DNA of 64,000 bases from an uncultured Candidatus Binatia bacterium. Its GTDB lineage: Bacteria > Desulfobacterota > Binatia > Bin18. The notes under the pieces are model-generated. The model worked only from the letters and a program-made list of their open reading frames with translations. It was not told the origin of the DNA and ran no database searches. Below are positions 56,439 through 64,000 of this stretch, one piece after another (within the stretch, counting starts at the first letter, position 1; every line of letters starts with the position of its first letter). The stretch spans positions 2,235,684-2,299,683 of the forward strand of contig OY282457.1 in assembly GCA_958296235.1 (NCBI GenBank), written 5' to 3'. The position numbers and the translations under genes were made by a program.

Positions 56439-58175
56439 ATGCCGTTTTCATTTGAGTCCAGCCTGCCCGCGTGGATGACGTTTACCGCGGGTGAGGTTCC
56501 CATCGTCTTGGTCGCCCCACACGGAGGCCGCCGCCCGGCTGACGCCCCGATTACCGATAGTATCAAGGTCAACGACCTGTATACGGCCGAACTCACGCAC
56601 GACTTAGCCGAACACACCCGGAGCTATGCGCTGATCAACCGCTCGCATGACCGGAACGAGCTGGACTTGAACCGGGTGAGTCAGGTCAAACACGAGGCGC
56701 CGTGGTTTCTGCGCGCCCTGGTCGAACTGCTGTCTGCGCTGACGGCGCGGCATGACTCGGCGCGCGTCTTTTTCATTCATGGCTGGAACGTGGTGCAGCC
56801 CGTGTGCGATGTGGGGATAGGCCTCCGCCAACGCGCGGGAAAACTGATCCGAGCCGGCAAGGGGGAACCGACGCTGGGTGTCTCGTTCTTTTCCGATGTC
56901 GTACTCCCCTTTTGTCAAGCCGCCCAGGAGCAGCAGATCGATGTCGCGATTGGACGGCGCTATGCCGCGGCCGCCAAAAATAATTTCATGCAGGTCTTCA
57001 GCGCGCGTTTTCTGCACGATGACGCGGCGCAGATACGAACGCTGGCCGAGCTGACCGTGCAGGGAAAAATTAACGCCGCCCAGCTGGAACTCGGCGTGGG
57101 CCTGCGTTGGCCCGGACCAGAGCGTGAGCGCTTTGTCCGCGTCTTTTGCCATACTTTAGGCAATTCTCTGCAAAATGGCGCCGGATCTGACCAGAAGGGG
57201 GACCGCGACTTTTCTGCGTGTTCTTTTCTTGAGGCTCCGCCGGCAGAGGACGCAACGCCGTACAATTCTTTGCTGCCCGAGACCTGGGAGCGGGAGCCGA
57301 CTCGCCTGGCCCTGCACTTTCACGACCCGAGAAGCGGGTTAGGAGTCATGGGAGGCGTAGAATTTGACCCTCAGGCGTCTGTCCATTCTGGCCGTCTGCT
57401 CCTTTCCCTGGGCGGGACTGAGATGGTGCTCTTTACCGGTGAAGACAGGCGCGGACCAGACCGGGGCCAGGTGCAGATCGGACAGTGCGTGTGGCGGCGA
57501 CAGCCGAGGGGACTCTCCATCCGCTACCGGGGCACGCTCATGCGCTTTGCCCATCCTCAGGCATTTATCCGGCTCGAAGACGGGCTGGCCGCATCCTGGA
57601 TAGAGCCGACTGAGGTGGACCTGCAGCTGTTGTTTCCCGCGCTGAAGGCCAGCTGTCCGGCGCTTATTCAGCTGTGTCAACTCCAGGGCCGCGTCGCTTT
57701 TCCGGACCGGGAGTATACCGTTGACGCCTGGGGCTTTGTTGACGTGCTCAGACCTGATGAAACCGACCGGCTCCTGCCGCGCCGTTTGTTGTCATTGCCC
57801 TTTGGGTCTGACCTGGGGATTTTTCTGGTCCGCTCCGAAACTCCTGACGGGCCCCATTCTTCTGGCATTGTCTATCAACACGGCAACCCCCAACCGCTGG
57901 ACCCCGGAGACTGGAAGCTCAAATACGCTTTTGAGCACGCCCGCCCCACACGGTTCTCTGTCTCCTTCTCCTCCTCTGCCCCGCTGTCGCTTGAGTGCCA
58001 GGGAGAAACCCTGACGGCCATTCCCATAGTGCGCCACACGCATGACGGGCCGGCCCTGGCTGTGACCTTTGGGCTGTCCAGAACCGTGTGGCACGGGCGG
58101 GAGGCATATGGAATCTATGAATTCTCCGAATACCTGAAGGATGCGTCAGCTCGGGTCGGGTCCCCTGAAGCGTGA
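56439..58175 (+). CDS. N-formylglutamate amidohydrolase-like protein
   Basis: A 578-residue protein from the ATG at 56439 (the frame opens at 56394). Residues 1-280 resemble the FGase fold: VPIVLVAPHGGRRPADAPIT supplies His, INRSHDRNELDLNRVSQ the N-R-x-D-x-N-R block, and RVFFIHGWNVVQ another His. The remaining 300 residues are mostly beta (GGVEFDPQASVHSGRLLLS; VQIGQCVWRRQPRGLSIRYR) and have no match I recognise. No signal peptide is visible. The substrate may be a formylated or amide compound; only the fold is supported. Confidence 0.7.
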   Translation: MPFSFESSLPAWMTFTAGEVPIVLVAPHGGRRPADAPITDSIKVNDLYTAELTHDLAEHTRSYALINRSHDRNELDLNRVSQVKHEAPWFLRALVELLSALTARHDSARVFFIHGWNVVQPVCDVGIGLRQRAGKLIRAGKGEPTLGVSFFSDVVLPFCQAAQEQQIDVAIGRRYAAAAKNNFMQVFSARFLHDDAAQIRTLAELTVQGKINAAQLELGVGLRWPGPERERFVRVFCHTLGNSLQNGAGSDQKGDRDFSACSFLEAPPAEDATPYNSLLPETWEREPTRLALHFHDPRSGLGVMGGVEFDPQASVHSGRLLLSLGGTEMVLFTGEDRRGPDRGQVQIGQCVWRRQPRGLSIRYRGTLMRFAHPQAFIRLEDGLAASWIEPTEVDLQLLFPALKASCPALIQLCQLQGRVAFPDREYTVDAWGFVDVLRPDETDRLLPRRLLSLPFGSDLGIFLVRSETPDGPHSSGIVYQHGNPQPLDPGDWKLKYAFEHARPTRFSVSFSSSAPLSLECQGETLTAIPIVRHTHDGPALAVTFGLSRTVWHGREAYGIYEFSEYLKDASARVGSPEA

Positions 58176-58268
58176 TTCCCGTGCGTCTCCGAGTCCGGGA
58201 CATCTTCGGGAAGAGCTCTCAACCTCGGGAGAAAAACGGGGAGGGCAGCTCGCCCATCGCCCGGCCTC

Positions 58269-59198
58269 CTACGCAATGGCCTGGAGAACCTGGTCCGCAG
58301 ACTCCGCAGACGCCTGGGCGGGCTTGTCTTTGAGGAAATCGATAAACTTTTGTGTCGCCTGGGTAAAACGGCGGCCCCGCTTGGAAATAAGGCCAAGGGG
58401 GCGCATCAGGACTTCGCCGGAAAAATGGACGACCTTGAGGGTCTCATTCTTGACCTCAAGAGAAACGGAAGGCTCGGGGACAATGGCGATCCCCGCGCCT
58501 ATTTCGACTGCGCGTTTGATCGTTTCAACATTATCCATTTCCATCATGTATTGGACCTTGACCCCATGCCGCCGGAAGAGACGATCAAGCGCCCGACGCG
58601 TTGGGATATCGCGCTCAAAGCCGATAAATTTCTCGCCGTCGAGCTTCTTGATATGAAGACGCCGGAGTGAGGCAAATCGATGTTGCGGGGCGCAAATCAG
58701 GACGAGCCGGTCCTCCCGGAACGGGGTGAGTCGAATCTGGGGTCGCTTACTCGGGTAGGCGACAATACCCAGATCGATATCGCCGCGACTGACATCTTCG
58801 TAGATTTTGTTGACGCGGGTATACTCCAGGTGGATATTGACATCGGGAAAGGTCTGCAAGTAGCGCTTGAGTGGCGAAGAGAGCTCATAGAGCCCGACAC
58901 TATAGACTGTGGCAACCCGAACCGTGCCCGCAACCGAGCGTGAGAGGGTCTGGATACCATCTTCGATTTCACGATACTTCTGCACAATCTCCTTGCCGGC
59001 CTCATACAAGACCTGACCGGCTTGTGTCAGGCGCACATTTCCCTTCGAGCGTTCAACCAGTTCTCGGCCGTAGCGTTCTTCCAGACCACGGATCTGCTGG
59101 CTGACCGCGGATTGGGTAATGAAATTTTTTGAGGAGGCAAGCGAAAAGCTCCCCGTCTCAACGAGATCACAAAAAACCTTAAGGGTTTCAATATGCAT
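58269..59198 (-). CDS. LysR-family transcriptional regulator
   Basis: A 309-residue LysR regulator. The winged HTH spans residues 1-60, with HIETLKVFCDLVETGSFSLA, then ITQSAVSQQIRGLEERYGRE. The effector-binding half starts TVRVATVYSVGLYELSSPLK. It is intact and of normal length. It lies convergent to the FGase-like gene and divergent from the 123-residue gene, 117 bp away; the spacer is AT-rich (TTTTTTTATTTTACTTATAG) and is the likely shared promoter region. Its target is not certain. Confidence 0.95.
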   Translation of the reverse strand: MHIETLKVFCDLVETGSFSLASSKNFITQSAVSQQIRGLEERYGRELVERSKGNVRLTQAGQVLYEAGKEIVQKYREIEDGIQTLSRSVAGTVRVATVYSVGLYELSSPLKRYLQTFPDVNIHLEYTRVNKIYEDVSRGDIDLGIVAYPSKRPQIRLTPFREDRLVLICAPQHRFASLRRLHIKKLDGEKFIGFERDIPTRRALDRLFRRHGVKVQYMMEMDNVETIKRAVEIGAGIAIVPEPSVSLEVKNETLKVVHFSGEVLMRPLGLISKRGRRFTQATQKFIDFLKDKPAQASAESADQVLQAIA

Positions 59199-59315
59199 GG
59201 TTGCTAATGATTGAAAGAAGATTTTTTTATTTTACTTATAGATGGAATTTCGTTATTCTGCCAGTCTCACACGGCACAAAAACACCCAGTTACTTTTTTG
59301 TAGAGGAGAGGCTCT

Positions 59316-59687
59316 ATGTTTGAACCAGACACCCTCCTGCCCGAGCAGTATTTCACCCTGCTCGGGCGTAAACCCCTGCAAGGTGAGAAACGGCTCCTGC
59401 TGGCCATGCTAGAGGATGCAGTGCATTGTTTCCAGACCTATCTGTTAGCAAAAAAACCCCATGAGCGGCGACTCTTTCAGGAAGCCGAGGAGTGGATTGT
59501 TTCCACCGATGGCCTCTGGTTCTTCTCTTTTGAAAATATTTGTGACGCGCTGGGTATCAATCCGGGCAGGATGCGTGATGCGCTCAAAACCTGGAAAGAG
59601 GAGCAAACGCTCCGCTATGCGCAGCGCGGCGAAGCCCTGGTTGATGTCGCTCTCAGCGCAGAGATTCCTGTCCGCGCCGACATCTGA
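59316..59687 (+). CDS. small HTH-like conserved protein
   Basis: A 123-residue protein with a good RBS (GTAGAGGAGAGG). It is mainly helical: EKRLLLAMLEDAVHCFQTYL, FQEAEEWIVSTDGLWFFSFE, then NICDALGINPGRMRDALKTW as a helix-turn-helix-like segment. I have seen similar short proteins in deltaproteobacteria without a named function. No membrane helix or signal. It is divergent from the LysR gene and could be its target or an independent DNA-binding regulator. Confidence 0.7.
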   Translation: MFEPDTLLPEQYFTLLGRKPLQGEKRLLLAMLEDAVHCFQTYLLAKKPHERRLFQEAEEWIVSTDGLWFFSFENICDALGINPGRMRDALKTWKEEQTLRYAQRGEALVDVALSAEIPVRADI

Positions 59688-59767
59688 TCTCCCCCGGTCT
59701 TGCCCCATAAGCGGATGGGGAAAGCAGCGCGTTGCGGCTTTCCCCGCCCCATCATCGCCCCGGTTAG

Positions 59768-60529
59768 CTACACTGGGGCAGCGGTCGTTCCCCCTCCGGC
59801 GAGGAGGGCAAAGAGGCAGAACGCGGCGGTCTCGACGAGTTCCGCCACCGCCCCCCAGTGGTCTCCGGCGACGCCGCCCAGGCGACGATTGCAGAACAGC
59901 GTAAAGCCGATAATCAGTCCGCCCAGGGGCAGAACGAGCGCAATACCGGCAATTTCAATCAGCGTGAACAAGACGCCCAGAGCGATGAGGCTGGAAAGGG
60001 CAAACTCATTGAACTGGATACCATGCACAAATGTCGCGCCTGGCCCCTCGTCCCGAGCGGGACGGGAGCTATAGGCCATCACCACGCACGCCCACCGACC
60101 CAGCATAGGGCTGAGCAAGAGGGCAATGTCTCGATAGCCGCCGAGTAACAGATTCAAGGCGCGGACTTTGCACCCCAGGATAAAAAAAAGGGCCAGGACG
60201 CCAAGCAGTCCACGCGCCGCTGTTCTCCGCGCCGGGTCCGAGCCGCCAAACAGCGCGTCTGCGCTCTTCATCACCCCATCAAGATGAACCCCTCGACTCA
60301 CCACGGCCAGCAACCCAACGAGAAGGATGCTCAGGAGTGTCGTTGGGAGTACGGGCCGGAGCAAGGAGTCCATCCCCCAGACCAGTCCACCGATGAGAAG
60401 CCCAATCAGCGGGAAAAAAATTGCGGACCGCCGACAAGCCGTTGCATCAAAAGATAGCGCTCTTTTCGTACGGATGATGGTGAGAAGGTGTAACGCCGTC
60501 AGGAAGTTGGTCAGCATCCTGGCTCGCAT
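59768..60529 (-). CDS. cobS: adenosylcobinamide-GDP ribazoletransferase
   Basis: A 253-residue polytopic membrane enzyme, the last step of cobalamin assembly (joins adenosylcobinamide-GDP and alpha-ribazole). It has SFDATACRRSAIFFPLIGLL, RGVHLDGVMKSADALFGGSD (the D-G-x3-x-x-D metal site) and LLSPMLGRWACVVMAYSSRP, RDEGPGATF. Seven hydrophobic segments are seen. I find no other cobalamin gene or B12 riboswitch nearby, so it is probably a stand-alone gene. The alternative ATG at 60517 is equally good. Confidence 0.93.
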   Translation of the reverse strand: MRARMLTNFLTALHLLTIIRTKRALSFDATACRRSAIFFPLIGLLIGGLVWGMDSLLRPVLPTTLLSILLVGLLAVVSRGVHLDGVMKSADALFGGSDPARRTAARGLLGVLALFFILGCKVRALNLLLGGYRDIALLLSPMLGRWACVVMAYSSRPARDEGPGATFVHGIQFNEFALSSLIALGVLFTLIEIAGIALVLPLGGLIIGFTLFCNRRLGGVAGDHWGAVAELVETAAFCLFALLAGGGTTAAPV

Positions 60530-60611
60530 ACCACTTTCCCACCGGCGCGCAAACGGCCAGAGTCGATGCCCGCCAGTAAAAAGCGGCGCAACGGACGCGG
60601 CTCTCCCTGGC

Positions 60612-62069
60612 TCATCCTAACGACAGAAATGACGCTCCGGCCAAAGACATGGACGCGGACGGGAAGACGCCCATCAGCACGGTGCCGATTGCGGCTATCA
60701 GGATGGCCACCCCTAACGCGGAACGGAGTGAGGGTAATTCGACAATGGCGTCGCCATCACGCATATACATATTAACGACGACGCGAATATAGTAATAGGC
60801 TGATACTGCGCTATTCAGCACGCCGATCACCGCGAGCCAGATATAGCCGGCCTGCACCGCGGCGCTGAATATATAGAACTTGCCGGTGAACCCGACCAGC
60901 GGCGGAACCCCCGTAAGAGAGAGCATGAACACGGTCATGGCCATCCCCAGGGCCGGATAACGAAAACCGAGACCGGCATAATCGTCAAGCTCTTCATGCG
61001 GCTCACCCTTACGCCCAACAGCGACCATCACTCCGAACGCGCCCAGATTCATCAGCCCATAGGCCACCAGGTAGTACAGCAGCGCCGCCCCGCCCAAGTC
61101 CTTGCCCGCAACCATGGCGACGAGGAGATAACCGGCATGGGCAATGCTTGAATAGGCCAGCATGCGTTTGATGTTATGCTGGACAAGCGCGGTGATATTC
61201 CCCACCGTCATGGTGAGGGCGGCTACGACCCACAGAATACCCTGCCAATCCGCATGGACCGCGCCCAGAGTATGCAGGAATATCCGGGCAAAGGCGGCAA
61301 AGGCGGCGGCCTTGACCCCCACCGCCATAAAAGCGGTAACGGTTGTTGGTGAGCCCTGATACACATCCGGGGTCCAGACGTGGAACGGGACAGCGGCAAC
61401 CTTAAACCCGAAACCGACGATCAAGAGACCCATGCCAATCAACAGTAAGGGCGAAGAGCCCTGGGCACCGACATGTTCGGCAATGGGTCCGAGCTGCACA
61501 CTGCCCGTCGCCCCATAAATCAGGGCAATGCCATACAGCAGGAATCCGCTCGCAAACGCTCCGAGGAGAAAATATTTGAGCGCCGCTTCATGAGAGGTGA
61601 GATGTTGCCGCCAGATCCCGGCCAGGACGTAGACGGCAATCGACATGGTTTCCAGACCCAGAAAGATAAAAATGAGGTCGGTGGCAGCAGCCATGACCAT
61701 CATACCGACTGTGGCAAAGAGAATGAGGGCGTAATACTCCCCGTGCCGAATCTCTGCGGTTTCGAGATAGCGCAAAGACATCAACACCGTTAGAGCCGCG
61801 ACCAAACAGAAGACGAGATTAAAGAACAGGGCATACGCATCAAGGGCGAACATGCCGCTGAACGACACAACGTCGTTATGGCCCCACAACAACCAGGAGC
61901 ACAGCGCCGTGGCAACAATACCCGTCAGGCTCAGCCAGCCGAGCAGCGAGCGCTCATCGTCTTTGATCCAGATATCCCAGAACAGAGCCAGCAGGCCGGT
62001 CGCGGACAGGAGCAGGGTCGGCAGGACCGAGAGCCAATTAATGGCGGGGAGTGTCATGTCCATACTCAA
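60612..62069 (-). CDS. nuoN: NADH-quinone oxidoreductase subunit N
   Basis: A 485-residue antiporter-like proton channel of complex I. Fourteen hydrophobic segments are visible. The conserved Lys and Glu helices appear in LGLETMSIAVYVLAGIWRQH and HEAALKYFLLGAFASGFLLY, and PFHVWTPDVYQGSPTTVTAF is the Proton_antipo_M signature. The TTG at 62069 overlaps the nuoM stop (TTGA); ATGs at 62063 and 62057 are alternatives. It is the last gene of the nuo operon, with cobS following 83 bp later. Confidence 0.95.
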   Translation of the reverse strand: MSMDMTLPAINWLSVLPTLLLSATGLLALFWDIWIKDDERSLLGWLSLTGIVATALCSWLLWGHNDVVSFSGMFALDAYALFFNLVFCLVAALTVLMSLRYLETAEIRHGEYYALILFATVGMMVMAAATDLIFIFLGLETMSIAVYVLAGIWRQHLTSHEAALKYFLLGAFASGFLLYGIALIYGATGSVQLGPIAEHVGAQGSSPLLLIGMGLLIVGFGFKVAAVPFHVWTPDVYQGSPTTVTAFMAVGVKAAAFAAFARIFLHTLGAVHADWQGILWVVAALTMTVGNITALVQHNIKRMLAYSSIAHAGYLLVAMVAGKDLGGAALLYYLVAYGLMNLGAFGVMVAVGRKGEPHEELDDYAGLGFRYPALGMAMTVFMLSLTGVPPLVGFTGKFYIFSAAVQAGYIWLAVIGVLNSAVSAYYYIRVVVNMYMRDGDAIVELPSLRSALGVAILIAAIGTVLMGVFPSASMSLAGASFLSLG

Positions 62070-63661
62070 CTCGCCCCTTTTAGGTCTACTGGGTCTTTGC
62101 GGTCTTTGGGGTCGGTTGGGTCAAGACTCAACCGACCCAAAGACTCAACCGCCCCAATGGACTCAACGGACTCTACCGACTTATTATCGGCGGTTTTGTG
62201 AATCCGAGCCAGGCTGGCTTCTACCGATTTTTCCATACGGCTGAGGAATGGCTTGGGGTAGAGACCCATCAGCAACATCAGGGCGATCAACGGAACGAAT
62301 ATGGCCAGCTCGCGGCGGGACAGGTCGGTCAGCTTGGCGTTCTCCGGCCGCGTCAGCGGTCCGAAAACAACCCGCTGATACAGACGCAGCATATAGACAG
62401 CACCCAGAACAACGCCGGAAACCGCTATCGCGCCGACCAGCGTGTTCGCCTGAAAGGTCCCCAAGAGAATGAGAAACTCCCCGACAAATCCGTTCAAGCC
62501 CGGCAGGCCGATCGAAGACAGCATGGTAATCAGAAAGACTGAGGCAAAGAGCGGCAGTTGTTTCCATAAGCCGCCGTACTCACTGATGAGCCGTGTATGG
62601 CGGCGCTCATACACCACGCCGACCAACAGGAAGAGCGCGCCGGTTGACAGGCCGTGGCCGAGCATCTGATACAGCGCGCCTTCGACCCCCTGTATGTTGA
62701 ACGCAAACAGCCCCAGCATGACAAAGCCGAGGTGGCTGACGGACGAGTAGGCTACCAGCTTTTTCATATCCGGCTGCACCAGGGCCACCAGCGCCCCATA
62801 CACAATACCAACCACAGAGAGCGCCATGATCAGCGGTGCCGCGGCGTGGGCGGCATCGGGGAAGAGGGGCAGGGCAAAACGCAGAAAGCCATAGGTGCCC
62901 ATTTTGAGGAGCACGCCGGCCAGAATGACAGAGCCTCCAGTCGGGGCTTCGACATGCGCGTCCGGCAGCCAGGTATGAAAGGGGAAGAGGGGAACTTTAA
63001 TAGCAAAGGACAGCGCAAACGCGGCGAACAACCACATTTGGGCGTTGACCGGAATCTCAAGGGTATACAGACGCAGGAGGTCAAAAGTGAGCGTGCCGTG
63101 CTGAGTATTATGGAGATAGGCGAGATACAGGATGGCCACCAGCATCAAGAGACTGCCGACCATAGTGTAGAGCAGGAATTTGAGCGCGGCATAAATGCGC
63201 CGTTCGCCACCCCAGACCCCAATCAGAAAGTACATGGGAATCAGCATGACTTCCCAGAATACATAGAAGAGAAAGACATCAACCGCGACAAAGGTCCCGA
63301 TCATGCCGGTTTCCAGGATGAGAAAGAAAAAGAGATACTCCCTGACCCGCTGTTCAACGCTGCTCCAGGTAGACAGAATCACCAGCGGAGAAAGAAACGT
63401 CGTCAGCAGGACGAGGAACAGGCTGATGCCATCGACGCCAACGTAGTATTCAATCCCGAATTCGCTGATCCAGGCATAGCGCTCAACGAATTGAAACGCG
63501 GCGGTCTCACTATCAAAGCCGGTGAACAGGCCGAGCGAGATGCAGAAGGTCAGCAGCGACGCGCCAAAGGCGGTTCGACGTGCCAGCTCCACCGCATTCT
63601 TGTTGAGGGTCAACAGGAAGAGCGCCGTCAGCAGCGGAATGAAAACAATGAGGCTTACCAC
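62066..63661 (-). CDS. nuoM: NADH-quinone oxidoreductase subunit M
   Basis: A 531-residue antiporter-like subunit of complex I. I use the GTG at 63661, which overlaps the nuoL stop by 7 nt, in preference to a TTG at 63694. It has FYVFWEVMLIPMYFLIGVWG (the conserved Glu helix), FHTWLPDAHVEAPTGGSVIL and VGIVYGALVALVQPDMKKLV, and FVGEFLILLG. The final 35 residues (SVESVESIGAVESLG, then DPTDPKDRKDPVDLKG) are low complexity and are coded by short repeats with an embedded perfect hairpin, an unusual tail for NuoM. Coupled to nuoN. Confidence 0.94.
   Translation of the reverse strand: MVSLIVFIPLLTALFLLTLNKNAVELARRTAFGASLLTFCISLGLFTGFDSETAAFQFVERYAWISEFGIEYYVGVDGISLFLVLLTTFLSPLVILSTWSSVEQRVREYLFFFLILETGMIGTFVAVDVFLFYVFWEVMLIPMYFLIGVWGGERRIYAALKFLLYTMVGSLLMLVAILYLAYLHNTQHGTLTFDLLRLYTLEIPVNAQMWLFAAFALSFAIKVPLFPFHTWLPDAHVEAPTGGSVILAGVLLKMGTYGFLRFALPLFPDAAHAAAPLIMALSVVGIVYGALVALVQPDMKKLVAYSSVSHLGFVMLGLFAFNIQGVEGALYQMLGHGLSTGALFLLVGVVYERRHTRLISEYGGLWKQLPLFASVFLITMLSSIGLPGLNGFVGEFLILLGTFQANTLVGAIAVSGVVLGAVYMLRLYQRVVFGPLTRPENAKLTDLSRRELAIFVPLIALMLLMGLYPKPFLSRMEKSVEASLARIHKTADNKSVESVESIGAVESLGRLSLDPTDPKDRKDPVDLKGAS
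62108..62137. repeat. hairpin inside the nuoM 3' end
   Basis: GGGTCGGTT and AACCGACCC are a perfect 9-bp stem around a 12-base loop (GGGTCAAGACTC), within GAGTC-rich repeats that encode the low-complexity NuoM tail. Confidence 0.7.
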
Positions 63662-64000
63662 AGATAATACCCCAGAATAAGGATCGCTCCACAACAGAAC
63701 GACAGGGCGTAGGTCTGGACATTGCCGGTTTGCCAGAAACGCAGGATCGAGCCGTTGGCCTGCATCACCTGCGCCGTCCCGTTGACCAGGCCGTCAATAA
63801 CGACCGTATCCCACACCTTCCACAGCCACTCCGAGGCGGCCAGCAGAGGCCGGACAATCGCCGCTTCGTACAACTCATCAACATAATATTTATTCAGCAA
63901 CAGCTGATGCAGGCCGGAGAACTGCCGGCTGAGACGGTCGGCCCCTCCTCTACCAGAGGCAAAAGGGGCGTCTTGCACATACAGCCGGTACGCCAGCCCA
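63655..64000 (-). CDS. nuoL: NADH-quinone oxidoreductase subunit L, C-terminal part (5' end outside window)
   Basis: The last 114 codons of NuoL. LLLNKYYVDELYEAAIVRPL is the lateral-helix region near the C-terminus, typical for NuoL. It continues with WKVWDTVVIDGLVNGTAQVM and a final membrane helix (ALSFCCGAILILGYYLW). It is the upstream neighbour of nuoM with overlapping stop and start, as in standard nuo operons (L, M, N order). Confidence 0.93.
   Translation of the reverse strand, partial: GLAYRLYVQDAPFASGRGGADRLSRQFSGLHQLLLNKYYVDELYEAAIVRPLLAASEWLWKVWDTVVIDGLVNGTAQVMQANGSILRFWQTGNVQTYALSFCCGAILILGYYLW

Noticed and set aside
1-64000. tRNA or rRNA genes
   Set aside because: I scanned the spacers by eye and found no cloverleaf with a TTCRANYC-type T-loop and no rRNA-like sequence; a covariance-model search would be decisive.

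Overview
The window is a GC-rich bacterial chromosome segment of about 60% G+C by eye. The gene set points to a free-living, aerobic, Gram-negative heterotroph: a Tad/Flp pilus with an outer-membrane secretin, NADH dehydrogenase subunits, a twin-arginine translocase, a di-heme cytochrome c peroxidase, a dTDP-rhamnose precursor cluster, five CaiB/BaiF-type CoA-transferases and two APH-fold kinases. That mix resembles uncultured deltaproteobacterial-affiliated lineages (Tectomicrobia/Binatota-like). This placement is inferred from gene content and is weak; there is no rRNA gene to anchor it.

Layout. 1-1450: end of an ECF sigma factor gene, an anti-sigma-like membrane protein and a small exported protein. 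1520-8160 (minus strand): uppP, rfbC, rfbA and rfbB, then a TreT-like glycosyltransferase coupled to a DUF4301 protein. 8375-12160: an APH-fold kinase followed by an accessory patch with a decayed kinase/FGE gene, a heptad-repeat coiled-coil protein, a PIN-domain toxin pair and a truncated membrane-coil gene. 12180-15910 (minus): APH-fold kinase, XPB-like helicase and an AMACR-like CoA-transferase. 16240-20780: an AT-richer, probably acquired island with a DNA methyltransferase-HNH fusion, a 65-residue protein and a translationally coupled SMC/Rad50-like ATPase; this is a candidate defence system. 20850-24940: MoxR ATPase, VWA protein and a CoA-transferase.

25180-39580 is a complete-looking Tad pilus locus. 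cpaA and cpaB lie on the plus strand; tadC, tadB, tadA, cpaE, a lipoprotein, a membrane coil protein, the secretin, the Flp pilin, a second coil protein, tadG, two tadE-like genes and tadD lie on the minus strand. Copies of a hairpin-rich intergenic repeat punctuate it. 39960-43680: a histidine-kinase-like sensor and a cytochrome c peroxidase, divergent from a TetR regulator with a clear operator. 43970-51500: purC, a TerC-family membrane protein, a CoA-transferase, small toxin-antitoxin-like genes (one frameshifted), a class II deacetylase, tatA/B-tatC, two XRE regulators and a DUF4911 protein. 51670-59690: two CoA-transferases, an amidohydrolase, a ketopantoate-reductase-like enzyme, an N-formylglutamate-amidohydrolase-like protein, a LysR regulator and a small HTH-like protein. 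59770-64000 (minus): cobS, nuoN, nuoM and the 3' end of nuoL.

The most striking observation is a roughly 50-bp palindromic element, bounded by inverted GAGGAAAC/GTTTCCTC arms, found in-frame inside three unrelated genes (APH kinase, MoxR ATPase, CoA-transferase). It adds about 17-18 residues each time. Paralogues in the same window lack the insert, so it can be recognised directly here. Other notable points are a Flp pilin ending in a collagen-like Gly-Pro-Ser tail, the methyltransferase-HNH/SMC-like island, and a TetR operator placed between the -35 and -10 boxes of both divergent promoters.
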